Origin: Diphasiastrum complanatum
Lineage: Eukaryota; Streptophyta; Lycopodiopsida; Lycopodiales; Lycopodiaceae
Assembly (NCBI GenBank): GCA_029204225.1
Contig: CM055096.1
Coordinates: 65,510,370 to 65,574,369, forward strand
DNA length: 64,000 nucleotides
Direction: 5' to 3'
Made by a program: the position numbers and the translations under genes. The notes under the pieces are model-generated. The model was given only the letters and a program-made list of their open reading frames with translations, searched no databases and had not been told where the DNA came from. This document shows positions 33,806 through 46,080 of the stretch, piece after piece; positions within the stretch are counted from its first letter, which is position 1, and each line of letters begins with the position of its first letter.

Positions 33806-35340
33806 GCAGTACGTGTCCATGGCTTCTCTCTAGAGATCAAAGTCTGGTTGGCTAAGTGCCTCTTCGACTATTTTCCGTTCCTGCATTAAGAGACAGGAAG
33901 ACTCAAGAGTATACCTTGTGGGATGTGTGCGCACTCGGCTTGATCTTCTGGGAGGATTCGACTGATGAACCGCTCCTGGGACTTGTTGGGTAACAGCAAC
34001 ATCTTTGTCTGATTCGTTGTCTTGAAGTGGGTCGAAAATACATATGCCTGAGCCAAAAGCTCGAACTGTTGTGTCAACGGCATGTGAGGAAGGTTCTTCT
34101 TGAGCAATATCCTTGCCTTTGATGTCGACGAACTGATCCTCGATAAAGATTGTATCCTGGCTATACAAGATTTGTTGGGTATCAGGATCGTACAACTTGT
34201 AAGTGTTATCAGACGAAATATATTCGATCAGGATGGTTTTGAGACCTTGTAAGTCCAATTTTTTCCTTGTGTCCTTTGGAATCTGCACGTAGGCGATGCA
34301 CCCAAACACTCTTAGGTTCTTCAAAGAAGGCTTAGAGCCTGTCCACACCTCGTGGGGTGTCTTATCTGAGAGGGCCTTGGTTGAACATCTGTTCTGGACA
34401 TAAGCTGCAGTGGAGATAGCTTTAGCCCAGAATCTCTTGGGCAACGATGCATGCGATAGCATACATTTAGCAAATTCGACCAGAGTACGGTTCTTCCTCT
34501 CAGCTAAGTCATTAGACTGAGGACTATAAAGAGTGATGAATTGCTGCTCATGTCTTGGCTTTGGTAGTACTCCTTAAACTCGACAGAGATATATTCTCCA
34601 CGGTTGTCTGACCTTAGGGCCTTGATCGTCCTTTCAGTCTCGTTTTCTGCATGCTCCTTCAAGATTCTGAAGCAGTTGAAGGCTTCTGATTTCTTCTTTA
34701 TGAAGTACACCATAGTCCTTCTGGAGAATTCGTCAATAAAGGTTATAAAATACTTGGCATCTTTCAGTGAAGGATTTTTCATCGGGCCACAAATATCTGA
34801 ATGTACAACATCTAGCAATCCTCTAGCAACATGCTGATGGCTTGACTTAAATGGTTTCCTAGTTTGCTTACCAACTAGATAGTCTTGACAGACAGGTAAC
34901 TCGACCTTTTCGCGAGGATAGTCGAGATCAAGAACAATAGATTGTCTAGACATTTGTTGTACAATAGCATGATTTAAATGAAAAAGATTATAATGCCAAA
35001 GTAAACCTTTATTTCAATGAATTGGAATATTGAGAGCCTGACTAGAGACAGAAAAACAATGACTCAACTTTTACAAGTATCCATGCCTCTTTCCGAGTGC
35101 TAGGACTTGCATGTCCTATCAACTACTTTACACTGATCACATATGAACTCTACTCTATGTCCTAGATCTGAAATTCTGCTTACAGAGAGCAGATTCGTAG
35201 ATAACTTTGGTACATACAGGTTTTTAGAGAGTAGCTTAGACTGATCATTTAAAAAGCATAATCTTACAGTACCTTCACCTTTAATAGCTTGTGTGCTATT
35301 GTCGCCAAGGTCAACAAATTTTTGAGTATTGTAAGGTGTA
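33806..35340 (-). pseudogene. Copia protease tail and integrase, composite A copy 2
   Basis: YTPYNTQKFVDLGDNSTQA, then integrase pieces 34,953-34,504 (VVHSDICGPM, ALRSDNRGEY) and 34,462-33,830 (FGCIAYVQIPKDTRKKL, IIYSQDT-like end, NPPRRSSRVR, EEALSQPDFDL and a stop). A frame shift near 34,530 falls between the second D and the catalytic E. The zinc-site change CQDY and the stop after PDFDL are shared with copy 1. Confidence 0.75.
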
Positions 35341-36284
35341 TAGTACAACTCATTAGTGTTATCAATAAAGGGCTTGAAGATGCTCTTTGTGTGCTTATGA
35401 TTTGGGGAGGGCTTTTTGCCAGAATTGATTCCTATGGCTGCAAGAGCGGTCTCAGTCATGTGCACCTTGTGGGTAGCAGTCTGGTAGGTGATATAAAATT
35501 TGGACTTGCCCTCAGTCCCAGGTGCTAAAAGCCATGGTTATAAAATCCATATTGATACTTCTAGAAAAGGCATGCTCATGGATCCCCATTGTGGTGAGTA
35601 GAGGCCCAACAAGGTATCGACGTTATGGACTCCGAGATCATCCAAGTAGATTTCAAGAAATTTCTGCAAGTAGTCTTTGAAGGCAAACTGCATGGCCCTT
35701 TGAAATGAACTAGGTGCATTGCAAAGTCCAAACGACATAAGTTTCCCATTCTGTTGCAAATGTTGTTTTATGACGATCTTCAAGTGTGGTCTTAACTTGG
35801 TTGTAACCACTAAATCCATCCAAAAAACTGTATGCTTCGGCTCTAGCAAGTCGGTCCAATATGCTTTCAGTAAAGGGTAATGGAAAGCGATCCTTTTTCT
35901 TCACTTTGTTCAAAGCCTTGAGATTCATACAAATTTGCATCTTCCCATTCTTCTTAGGAACAACGACAATTGGAGAAATCCATTTCGCATATTCGATATC
36001 GTAAATAAAGTCGGCTTCAAGTAATATTTGTAGCTTTTTTCTTATAAGATCCGTAATATTTGGATTACAACGATAAAATTTTGTGACCATTGGAATTGCA
36101 TCAGGTAGCAGGGTATTGTATGCTCAATAACCGAGGTAGGAATTCCTTTGAGATCCTTGTATGTCCAAGAAAAACAATCTTTGTACTTGATCAATAACTT
36201 CTGTAATGCCTGAAATTGCTCGGGAGTAAGTTGTACTCCAACTTGAACGATTTTTTCGAGTTCTCGTGGTTTAGCAAGATTCAT
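35341..36284 (-). pseudogene. Gypsy RT fragment and linker, composite A copy 2
   Basis: Nearly identical to 14,336-15,184, with the same frame shift between ATEWETYVV and SFGLCNAPSS and the same YLDDLGVHNVD end. The linker retains HMTETALAAIGINSGKKP, which copy 1 lost in part. Confidence 0.7.
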
Positions 36285-37115
36285 TGGTTGTGTGTCCTGG
36301 ATGGTCCATCATAAACATCTTCCATGTCTGGCACTTGCTCTTCTGGTTCACAATGAGCTTTTGGGAACATAATCAAGACATCATCCAAAATATAGTGCTT
36401 GAAATGCTTGGCCATATAATCCTGGACTTCTTCTGATTGTTCCTTTTCATAAGGATTGATCTTTGATCTTTGTTTAGCTTTCTTGGTAGGAATCGATCGT
36501 GGAGGTGGTGACTTCCTAGAAGATGTGCTCTTCTATGAAAGTGATGACTTCCTTGATGGTAATTTCTTGTGAGAACTCCATCTTGAAAAATCATTCTTGA
36601 TTTTTCCCTTTCCTTTATCCCATAAAGGTGGTACATTCTAAGAATCAACTTTTTCGAGAGGATTTTTCCCATTTCAGGACTGTATTATTGTGTTGCTTAG
36701 CTTGTTTCTTTGTCATTGGTCTTGGAGCTTTTCATTCCTTCAATATACCTATTTTTGGTAGTTTTATTGTCGGTTCATCCAAAATATCTCGAACTCCAAA
36801 TCTTGTAGGATCCATATGATTGAGGCTCTACTCATCCGTAAGTTCAGCATCTCCATCATAAGTGAAGGCATTACTAACATGTATTAGATCATCTTCAATC
36901 AAATCTAGAACTAGATCAGTTGATATCCAAGATAAGTTCATCATATTCAATGGAAAAGTGATCAGTGAATCCAAAGTTTGATTGAGAAAATTATTTTTGC
37001 TCAATTCGGATTGATTATCTCGTTGACACATATAGCTTATTGTACAATCCACTGTTGCAAGAGCTTGATTCCAATTGACTATTGGAATATCAATCCACAC
37101 TCTAGAGAGAACCAT
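36285..37115 (-). pseudogene. Gypsy linker/protease region, composite A copy 2
   Basis: Degraded equivalents of FKHYTFDDFLIMFP and LTYDGDAELTD (the latter in frame at 36,828-37,115). Ends at the antisense tRNA-like sequence as in the other copies. Confidence 0.5.
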
Positions 37116-37121
37116 CAGACA

Positions 37122-37194
37122 GGACGGATAGCTCAGTGGTAGAGCATCCCATCCGGTATGAGGGAGATCCTGGGTTCGAATCCTAGTCTGTACA
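37122..37194 (+). tRNA. tRNA-like sequence, copy 3
   Basis: Identical in sequence to the copy at 9,570. It is followed by the same spacer, with TGGTATCAGAACTACC at 37,224-37,239, and then LTR-A from 37,344. Confidence 0.6.
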
Positions 37195-37343
37195 TCCATA
37201 TTATGATTTATGAATTTCTAACATGGTATCAGAACTACCAGATATGTAGCAAGCTTGTATGTTGGCACCCTACCAAAAGAGAAGCTTCAATATTTTTTGT
37301 TGTGAAATTTCAGCATCCTGCTGATCTTTTCAACTGGAGTTTG

Positions 37344-38144
37344 TGAAGGGTCGAAGATCTTGCGTAGTATAGCCCTCCCGCCTGTCAACAAGGGTTAGAT
37401 CATTGGATAGGTACCTAACAATGCATAGATGCTATTTCTAGTTAGTTTCCTACTTTCTCCCTTAACTCTATTCACCACTAACACTACTCTCCCTTAACTC
37501 TACTCCTCTACACTAACATTCTTCATGGTTTTGGGTGAAGGGAAGGGGTAGAAAAGAAGAGGAAGAGAGAAGATAAGAGAGAAAGAGAGAGAGACGAGAT
37601 GGAGGTTAGCTCAAATGCTCAATGTCATTGCTTATGGAGAAACCTTAACTAATCACAAACAAAAAGCATGGAAGAAATGGAAATAACAAGCAATCCCAAC
37701 AATAGCATAAGCAAGAGTGATTAGCAAATGAGGATGCTTGAGCTCTCAAAATGATAGAGCCTCCTCCTCTCTATTAAGCATGAAAATAGTGTACAAATGG
37801 TGCCTTTTTATAAAATGGGGAAGGCCATTGCCCCTCAATCATTATTGTCTAATAATCACATTGATTCTATCCATTCATCTTGGACCCAACTTGATCCAAG
37901 GGTCCATAAAAAGTACATTAAACTTCACAAGATTCATGTGAGTCCCCATTTGGACCCAACTCTAAAAAGTGATCTCTAGGTTTAAAAATGACTTTTGGGC
38001 CTCTAGTTTTATTTTAATTCCAAGGCCCAAGTCAATTTTATTTTATTTACACTTAAGCTTGCATGCTCATTGGGCCATGGGCTTACGCGCGCAAGATGCC
38101 ATGCCCTTGCAACACATTTTATTGGACGATTTTATTTATTTACA
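37344..38144 (-). repeat. LTR-A, 5' LTR of composite A copy 2
   Basis: About 801 bases, TGTAAATAAATAAAATCG to ...GACCCTTCA (last bases altered). It carries the diagnostic change CTCTAGGTTT where most copies read CTCTAAGTTT. It forms the left arm of the inverted repeat below. Confidence 0.75.
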
Positions 38145-38645
38145 GTTTGTTGGGAATAGCCCCAATAGGACCCACAGCCTGAAGTAGTGTCGGTCCCTCG
38201 GCACTCTGCCGGTTTAGTAAAGAGTTTTCTTCACCCACCTTTGCTGGATCAGGTAGGTCGTGACATCCTCCATAAAATTGAGGCGGTCCAATTTCTTCAA
38301 GTCCTTGGGCATGTGAATGGACTTGTGGACTCCTATCAGCCAATCTTGGTCGACCCATGCTTGGAATCTGCATGTCCATGGATCGCCCAGAACTGGTACT
38401 CGGTAATACACACGAGCGATTGGCAGCTGATCTTCGACTTTGTTTGAAGGTAGTTCCTTATTAATGTCAAAGAATATGGGAGGAAAAAAATTGTCCCATT
38501 TAGTTTCGATCCCCATTAGATGTTCTAAGTCCTAGGCATAAGTGGCTGCTATGCGGATTGTTGGATCCGGGCAGTTGACATAGTGATTCGCGAATGTGGT
38601 GAGAGCCCTTCTGGCATCCACATCTGTAGTCCAACCATATTCTGA
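38145..38645 (-). pseudogene. ORF-A NWPIIH domain fragment, left arm
   Basis: MGIETKWDNFFPPIFFDINK, ARVYYRVPVLGDPWTCRF and VDQDWLIGVHKSIHMPKD, then LTR-A. It is cut at 38,645 where the spacer starts. The Ile in DWLIG and the Glu-Leu in NKELPSNK distinguish this arm pair from other copies. Confidence 0.7.
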
Positions 38646-39327
38646 AATGGAGCGTTACCAGTTGTTCGAAAGAGACCCTGTGGCCATCAAGGCCTACGTG
38701 ACGAGTCCGCAATAATTACAGGTGAACGCGCACTTCCTAACATGTACATGATGATCCAAATGGACGGAATGCGGCACGCCTCTGGACAAACTCACAATTC
38801 GAAACTTAAATTGGCCGATCATTCATTTAGAATATGGTTGGACTACAGATGTGGATGGCAGAAGGGCTCTCACCACATTCGCGAATCACTATGTCAACTG
38901 CCCTGATCCAACAATCCGCATGGCAGCCACTTATGCCTAGGACTTAGAACATCTAATGGGGATCGAAACTAAATGGGACAATTTTTTTCCTCCCATATTC
39001 TTTGACATTAATAAGGAACTACCTTCAAACAAAGTCGAAGATCAGCTGCCAATCGCTCGTGTGTATTACCGAGTACCAGTTCTGGGCGATCCATGGACAT
39101 GCAGATTCCAAGCATGGGTCGACCAAGATTGGCTGATAGGAGTCCACAAGTCCATTCACATGCCCAAGGACTTGAAGAAATTGGACCGCCTCAATTTTAT
39201 GGAGGATGTCACGACCTACCTGATCCAGCAAAGGTGGGTGAAGAAAACTCTTTACTAAACCGGCAGAGTGCCGAGGGACCGACACTACTTCAGGCTGTGG
39301 GTCCTATTGGGGCTATTCCCAACAAAC
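38646..39327 (+). pseudogene. ORF-A NWPIIH domain fragment, right arm
   Basis: Plus-strand continuation of the domain from ERYQLFERDPVAIKAYVTSP through NWPIIHS, MGIETKWDNFFPPIFF and VDQDWLIGVHKSIH to the end before LTR-A. Stops near 38,718 and 38,940 break it. It is the only ORF-A piece on the plus strand. Confidence 0.7.
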
Positions 39328-39996
39328 TGTAAATAAATAAAATCGTCCAATAAAATGTGTTGCAAGGGCATGGCATCTTGCGCGCGTAAGCCCATGGCCC
39401 AATGAGCATGCAAGCTTAAGTGTAAATAAAATAAAATTGACTTGGGCCTTGGAATTAAAATAAAACTAGAGGCCCAAAAGTCATTTTTAAACCTAGAGAT
39501 CACTTTTCAGAGTTGGGTCCAAATAGGGACTCACATGAATCTTGTGAAGTTTAATGTACTTTTTATGGACCCTTGGATCAAGTTGGGTCCAAGATGAATG
39601 GATAGAATCAATGTGATTATTAGACAATAATGATTGAGGGGCAATGGCCTTCCCCATTTTATAAAAAGGCACCATTTGTACACTATTTTCATGCTTAATA
39701 GAGAGGAGGAGGCTCTATGATTTTGTGAGCTCAAGCATCCTCATTTGCTAATCACTCTTGCTTATGCTATTGTTGGGATTGCTTGTTATTTCCATTTCTT
39801 CCATGCTTTTTGTTTGTGATTAGTTAAGGTTTCTCCATAAGCAATGACATTGAGCATTTGAGCTAACCTCCATCTCGTCTCTCTCTCTTTCTCTCTTATC
39901 TTCTCTCTTCCTCTTCTTTTCTACCCCTTCCCTTCACCCAAAACCATGAAGAATGTTAGTGTAGAGGAGTAGAGTTAAGGGAGAGTAGTGTTAGTG
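39328..39996 (+). repeat. LTR-A, inverted copy, truncated
   Basis: Starts TGTAAATAAATAAAATCG on the plus strand and ends within ...GTAGTGTTAGTG, about 130 bases short of the LTR end. It joins ORF-A sequence of opposite orientation at 39,997. Confidence 0.75.
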
Positions 39997-40805
39997 CTTA
40001 TCAGGTAGGTCGTGACGTCCTCCCTAAAGTTGAGGCGGTCTGGTTTCTTCAAGTCCTTGGGCGTGTGAAGGGACTTGTGGACTCCTCTCAGCCAATCTTG
40101 GTCGACCCATGCTTGGAATCTGCGTGTCCATGGATCGCCCAGAAGTGCAGCTCGGTAATACACATGAGCGATTGGCAGCCGATCTTCGACTTTGTTTGAA
40201 GGTAGCACCTTATTAATGTCAAAGAATATGGGGGGGAGAAAATTGTTCCATTTAGTTTCGATCCCCATTAGATGTTGTAAGTCATGGGCGTCAGTGGCTA
40301 CCGCGCGGACTGTTGGATCAGGGCAGTTGACATAGTGATTCGCGAATGTGGTGAGAGCCCTTCTGCCATCCACATCCTTAGTCCAACCATACTCTGAATG
40401 AATGATCGACCAATTGAAGTTTTGAATTGTGAGTTTGTCCAGAGGGGTGCCGCATTCCGCCCATTTGGATCATCGTGTACATGGCAGGAAGTGCGCGTTC
40501 ACCTGTAATTGTTGCGGACTCGTCACATAGGCCCTGATGGCCACAGGGTCTCTTTCGAACAACTGGTAACGCCACTCTGGTTGTGGTTGAAGGGCGGGTA
40601 ATGAATGCAGTTCTTTGCCCTTTATTGTTTGAGCTGAAAACGATATCTGCCAGCCGCCTCTTGATGACTCGTGGGGATACTTTGATAGGAATTCGTTTAT
40701 TTTCTTCTCCACGGACTTTGTTCTTCAGGAGGCCTGGCTGGCAGATATCGTGCGTGAACCTCTAGATGATGCGGCTTGGCTTTGGCTGGTATCTGGGCCT
40801 TGGCT
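39997..40805 (-). pseudogene. ORF-A NWPIIH domain fragment fused to element G, copy 2
   Basis: INEFLSKYPHESSRGGWQIS, EWRYQLFERDPVAIRAYV, MGIETKWNNFLPPIFFDINK and VYYRAALLGDPWTRRFQA. It matches 17,037-17,930 more closely than the other copies and ends at the same ORF-A/G junction near 40,805. Its left end is cut by the inverted repeat, so no LTR follows. Confidence 0.65.
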
Positions 40806-42649
40806 ACTGTTCGTCGTGAATGATTTGCGAAGAGCTAGATGGTGCTCAACTGATCATTAGTCGCGAATGATTCGCGAAAGACAAGACCAAATGTTAGTCG
40901 TCTATTACCAGAAAGAACAACTAGAAAGATTAGACAGAATGAATGATAAGCATAGAAATATTAACATTGAACGCAGAAAAAAGAACTATATCAGATTAAG
41001 TATATCACGTATACATGTCAATAATGCGGTAGAGCACAAGACAATAGTGGACAAAACCGCGTGCCCTACGAAGCTTATACAATTTGTAAAGGAATAAAGA
41101 CTTATTGCTGACAATCAAGAATCAATGCGCAAGGCATCTACTTCGTCTCATTCACTCATAACTGAAGACGCAAATGGTATCCAGTATATATACATTATAT
41201 TACAGGTGTGCAGATGTGCTATCTGTAAGAGATTGTGGGTGGCTGCAGTCGTTGTCCAGTCTATTAGCGCAGCTGCATGGGGTGAGTGTGAAAAGGGCGC
41301 GATGTCAGTCAGTGCTGAAGTGACCGCTGGTGATGACGATGCAAAAAGTGCGTCACTCTTACGAATAGCCTTAGGATTAGATTTATAGGGTGCGTTTGCT
41401 TTTAGGGCACCTTTGGCATTCTGTAGGATAGTGTCCCCTTTTCGCCTGTCACCATAACTTGTGTAAAAACACAGTGTCGCAATTCTTTCACCTTTTATTC
41501 GTCTATGCAAATTTGCATGTAAATATGTAGACTGCGCGACAACGTTAGTAAATATGCAGCATGAATGGAGGCATATTAAAATGGAATTTAAGGAGAGTAG
41601 AAGTAATAAATCCAACATCAACAGTGGTGTCGAGGACAATGTTGGCGCTAGAAGTAAAGCTTGTAAAGGTAGCTTTACAACATCTATCCAATTCCTTTAG
41701 GATCATGTTTTAGCATTGCATCTGGCTATGCTCTGAAGATTTTGTCATGTTGTAGGATGGTCACTTTATTGTTCAATCCAAGTGCTTTGATAATAACCAT
41801 AAATTTTGCATTTAAATTGTTAAGATCTCACATTAGAGAATTACTGTCATAACCAATTTCCAATTTAGGGACTAATCTGCTTTGATTGATCATTTCTAGA
41901 AATAACAAATGATTTTCTAGATGGACATTCATTTCCAAAAACATCGAGTGAATGAGATGCTTGCAGAGAGTGGTGATATCTCTTTTACTCAAAGTCTCTA
42001 CGAAAAACCTTTCGTAGATTACATCATCATGTTCAGAAATATTGATAACTCCAATATTTTGAGCCACAAACTGGAAACTTTGATATAGTCGATCTATGAT
42101 TATTTGTCCCATCTCATATCTAGGACAATTTCCAGCTTGTATATTACTAGTTTCATCACATTCCGTTGTGCACTCTATATTGAATGTGAAACATTCATAT
42201 AATTAAGTTTTATTCTTGTCTATTAATTCCATTTCACAAGAAGTATTAGACAAGTCTTCTGGTTGAACGTGATGCAACGGTTCTTGTGATACTGTCCCCA
42301 TATCCTCTACATCATGTTCGTTGTCCTCAATTGATTTTCGGTGTTCTTGCATTGACATGGTGCTCGCAATTGGAATTGTTTTTTTCAATTCAAATTGAGA
42401 ATTACATTTATGTTACGGTGTAAATTCCATAGCACTGCATAAATGTTGATTGGCCATCTCTTGTGAATTCAAGGGAAAATCAAAAACTGCTGACGAAGTC
42501 GTCCAGTCTATTTGGTGAACAAGCTTTTCCATTGTTGATAATTGTTCTTCTTCATCATGTTCCACTTTCAATTCATTCACTGATGATGTTGATGATGATT
42601 CACTACAATCATTTGGCCTATCATTTTTTTGGATTCCTGGATTGACAAT

Positions 42650-43416
42650 TTTTCCCTATTGTACCTTAGGCACTTTGTCCTGATCCTTCATCTTTTGTAA
42701 TTGTCCTATCGTTTTGTCGATATTTAATATTCCGCATATCTTCAAAGTGTGCTCTAGTCGTGTGAAGTATTCTATCGTAGCTTCACCACTTTGACCCTTG
42801 TTCAGTTCATATTCTATGGTGTGAGCATGTGATCTTGTATCAGATAATGACATTATCCAAGTCTCTTGATATAAATTCTAAGATAAACAAGCTCTTATCT
42901 CAGGCTTCAAGCCTAAAATAAAGTGCATTGTACTGAATTCCTCCACTGAGTAACCATATATGTCCATTATCTAATGGAAGTCATTAAAATAGCTCTCCAC
43001 AGTAGACGTAAAGCAAATATATAACTCAGAATCGTCTATTGTGATGAAACCTTTATGAAATTCTCAAACGAATTCAGTCCAAATTATCAGTTTTATGGGT
43101 AGTTCCCTCCACCAAGAGGAGGCCTTGCCCTCAAGAAACAACAAGACTGACGATATCTGCTTTTTTTTTTCTTTGTTGTGCAAGCTGAAATAGCTCATCC
43201 AACGATTTACCCAGTCCTCCTCAACTTCCAGGCGTTTAAACTTTTTATCGCCAAATTTTTTTTTCGGTTGATAGCCCAAGTTGTGTGAATTAATAGCTGG
43301 TAATTGATTGAAAAGATTTTGCATTTGGTTATCATGCTATTTATTGCTTTGATGCGGTTCCCGAACCGCCTTGCCCAGAGTTTGCAATAACTTATCGAAA
43401 TCGAGGGAGCCATCAC
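42650..43416 (-). pseudogene. Gag of element G, copy 2
   Basis: VNRWMSYFSLHNKEKKK, VLLFLEGKASSWWRELP, MHFILGLKPEIRACLS and MSLSDTRSHAHTIEYELNKG, then EYFTRLEHTLKICGILNI. Same gag family as 19.8-20.6 kb, with fewer stops in the last part. Still broken at HNxK and after KPEIRACLS. Confidence 0.6.
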
Positions 43417-43999
43417 TATCTTGTGATGCCGGATGAATTTCAGTGTTCCCCCCCATCCCTACCGGGTGGTGCAGGGTGAATTTTCGTGTTCCTCCCCCCC
43501 CCACTAAAAGATATTTGCCGGTGAAAACTGAAAATTTAAAAAATCTACGTTCAGTTATCATCATGACAGATATAATTGTTTGTTAATAAAGTAATGTCCA
43601 AAAAACACAGTTTTTAAAAGACCAACATGCCTAAAAAGTTATACTAATGAAATTTGCAAATGGATTGTAAACAATAAAATGCTAAAAAAACCATATCGAT
43701 GCATAGAAATCTAGTTTACACAATTACCCAAGCCATTACGATTCAATTGAAAGTAAACTGCAATTTCATTTCCTTAGTCCATAATGACTAAAAAAAATTC
43801 TCATGGAATACAAAAAAACAAAAAGCTAAAAAAAACCATTAACCTCAAGCCAATCTAGCCAGCCACGCCCCCCTTTTCACCTACCATGCACACTTAAGTT
43901 AACTCAAAAAAAACTTAAGTTACATTCACCACCCCCCCCTCCACCTCTCTCTCTGGCCTCTGTCCTACTTCACGCGCACTTAGAAACATGCCAAACCCA

Positions 44000-44002
<3 letters not shown>

Positions 44003-44046
<44 letters not shown>
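44003..44046. repeat. GA microsatellite
   Basis: About 22 GA units in the leader of element G copy 2, against about 6 in copy 1. Confidence 0.9.
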
Positions 44047-44048
<2 letters not shown>

Positions 44049-45371
44049 CCAAAGATGAGAGATGGGGGCGCACCATCCTTCCACCACTTTTGCTATGAAT
44101 GATGGCAAGTTTTAGGTGTTTGTAGGGCGCACTGGTGGAGACAAATAGGTGCAATTTTGGAAGCCTATTTGTTGTTTTTCTTACCGTTTTAACTAGCCAT
44201 TACTTCTGGGAAGCTATCAAGCCTTTATGTACAGCTGTTTTTGTAGTTTATAGATGCATTTAGGGCATTTCTATAGTAGTTGTGCCTTCATACATGCATA
44301 AGCAACTTTGTTTACAGATTGACAATGAATAGCTTTCTTTATGGTTAAAAAACAGGGTAGATGAGGCCCAAATTTTTCCAAAACTCAGATATGCAGGTTG
44401 CCATTCCTTAACCACAGGATAGGCTTTGTTGTAGTTCATACCATCATAAAAATGGCTTTACTGATTCACACAAACTTGCAAAACACTGTTAGTTTGCAGA
44501 AAAATCCAGCATGACCCTGTGAATCATAAAGAAACCGCCATGCAAATCTTGTAAATAGCCACCAACACTCACAACCACTGATTAGTTCTTTGTGTGTTTC
44601 TTTTCCTGTTTTTTCTACAGATTTAAGCTAAAACCGGCTCAATAAAAAACAAAAGACAGCCAACAAAAACCATCGTTATGTGAAGAACAAGAAGCCTTAA
44701 GGGAAAATAAACTAGCACAACCTCTTATTGATACCGTTGCTTTCACAACAGTGCTTCCAATGTAGTAATCAACAACACAAGTGAATTGAAAACCAGAATT
44801 TACTTTCTAAAAACCAATATGAGGTGCTTTAAAAATTGAACCGATTGTATACCTGGTAGTGCACGTACCACACAACCAATTACACTTCAAAAAATGAAAT
44901 CAACGGGAAGAGCAATCAAAACTTTTCTCACTTCGTTGCTCACTCTACCGATTTCTCAAAAAACATCGAGATTTTTCTTAAGCACAAATAAATGGCAAAA
45001 CTTACTTAGAACAAGTTCTAATACCAATATAAAGTCCTATTCCAATGATCCTATTCTAAGCATGCCAGTACAAGCAACCACAAAGCGAATGGATGGTGGA
45101 CAAACCAACCCAACCAAAAATCCTAGATCAAACGGATCTAGCCCCCAAGCTATGGATCAATCTCAATGAGGAAGGAGAAATCACTCAAGCAGCATGTAGC
45201 TACCAATCACACAATCAAGCATGCACTAGTGAGAGCCCAGTAGGTATACTTATACCCTCCAAGACCCATGCACCACTAGTAGTGCACTATGACACCTCAC
45301 TAGACACCTCTGCCTATTTGGACCACGTCATCCAATTTTCCAATGACTCACTGATATTCAAATGACCAAGT

Positions 45372-46080
45372 CTATAATGCCAAAGTAAACTTTTATTGAT
45401 TTGAACATAAGTACTGAGAGCCTAAGTAGAGGCAGAAAAGCAATGAATTAATTTGTACAAGTTTCCGTGCTAGGATCATGTTTGTCCTATCAACTACTTT
45501 ACATTGATCTTATTCAAATTCTACTTTGTGTCCTAAATATATAATTCTGTGTATAGAGAGCAGATTTGTAGAAAAATTTGGTACATGAAGAACACTTGAA
45601 AGTAGTTTAGTTTGATCATTTGCAGTGTTTAAGCTTACTGTACCTTCACCTCTAATAGCTTGTGTGCTATTGTCACCCAGGTGAATAAACTTCTTGGTAC
45701 TATAAGGCGTATAGGACTCAAAACAACCGATGTGGCTAGTCATGTGCTGAGTAGCTTCAGAATCAAGAAACTATGAGCTGTCGTTAGATGCTTCTTAATG
45801 ATTTGTCATGAATGCATCATGATCCGCTTCTTGATTGGGATGTAGTGCTGCTGCATAATTTGTCATTTGACTCAATTCTCCTTTGTTGTTTTTGGCTTGT
45901 AGAATGCGACAATGTTGGATCTCGTGGTTGGTTCGTTTGTAGTATCTGCAGAATTGATTCTTCTTTGTTGGCAGATTCGATTTCTCTTGATGTGGTGTCG
46001 ACTTCTGATTTGGCTTTGGTTGCTTCGGGCCTTTCTTCTTCTGCTTACTCGAGCTCTTGTTGGTGTATAAGGCTTGAAAC
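45372..46080 (-). pseudogene. Copia gag knuckle and protease fragment
   Basis: Minus-strand pieces: LYTNKSSSKQKKKGPKQPKP, knuckle CRYYKRTNHEIQHC (second Cys changed to Tyr), FLDSEATQHMTSH (protease DSGA changed to DSEA) and YTPYSTKKFIHLGDNSTQA. It is the same copia family as the integrase module of composite A and supplies the protease part that composite A lacks. It is cut by an L2 LTR at 46,080 and by element G at about 45,370. Confidence 0.7.

Larger units (their letters stand above)
30946..38144 (-). mobile_element. Composite A retrotransposon, copy 2
   Basis: LTR-A copies at 37,344-38,144 and 30,946-31,660 (truncated) bound the same gypsy/copia/ORF-A series as copy 1: tRNA-like at 37,122, gypsy linker and RT to 35,538, copia protease tail and integrase to about 33,800, ORF-A to 31,661. 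The 'DELY' gypsy-to-copia junction (near 35,340) is identical to that of copy 1. The copia-to-ORF-A junction is further shortened: MDTYCKTQDM runs straight into ASTIASIP. The left LTR is cut by the copia element. Confidence 0.75.
37477..39996. repeat. Large inverted repeat of LTR-A plus ORF-A end
   Basis: Arms 37,477-38,645 and 38,827-39,996 are mirror images about 38,736, each about 1.17 kb. The 180-base spacer between them is itself ORF-A sequence in plus orientation (ERYQLFERDPVAIKAYVTSP). Both arms translate to the same 100-residue ORF-A segment. Scattered differences show the arms are not exact copies. Confidence 0.85.
40806..45365 (-). mobile_element. Element G, copy 2
   Basis: Same order as copy 1: presumed LTR 45,365-45,035, TTGGTATTAGAACTTG near 45,008-45,026, leader with poly-C and a long GA repeat, gag 43,416-42,650, unrecognised frames 42,388-41,148. 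It carries an extra stretch of about 310 bases at 43,376-43,690 that copy 1 lacks, containing two C-runs (TTCCCCCCCATCC, CCTCCCCCCCCCAC). Gag keeps the segment EYELNKGQSGEATIEYFTRL free of the stop seen in copy 1. Confidence 0.55.
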
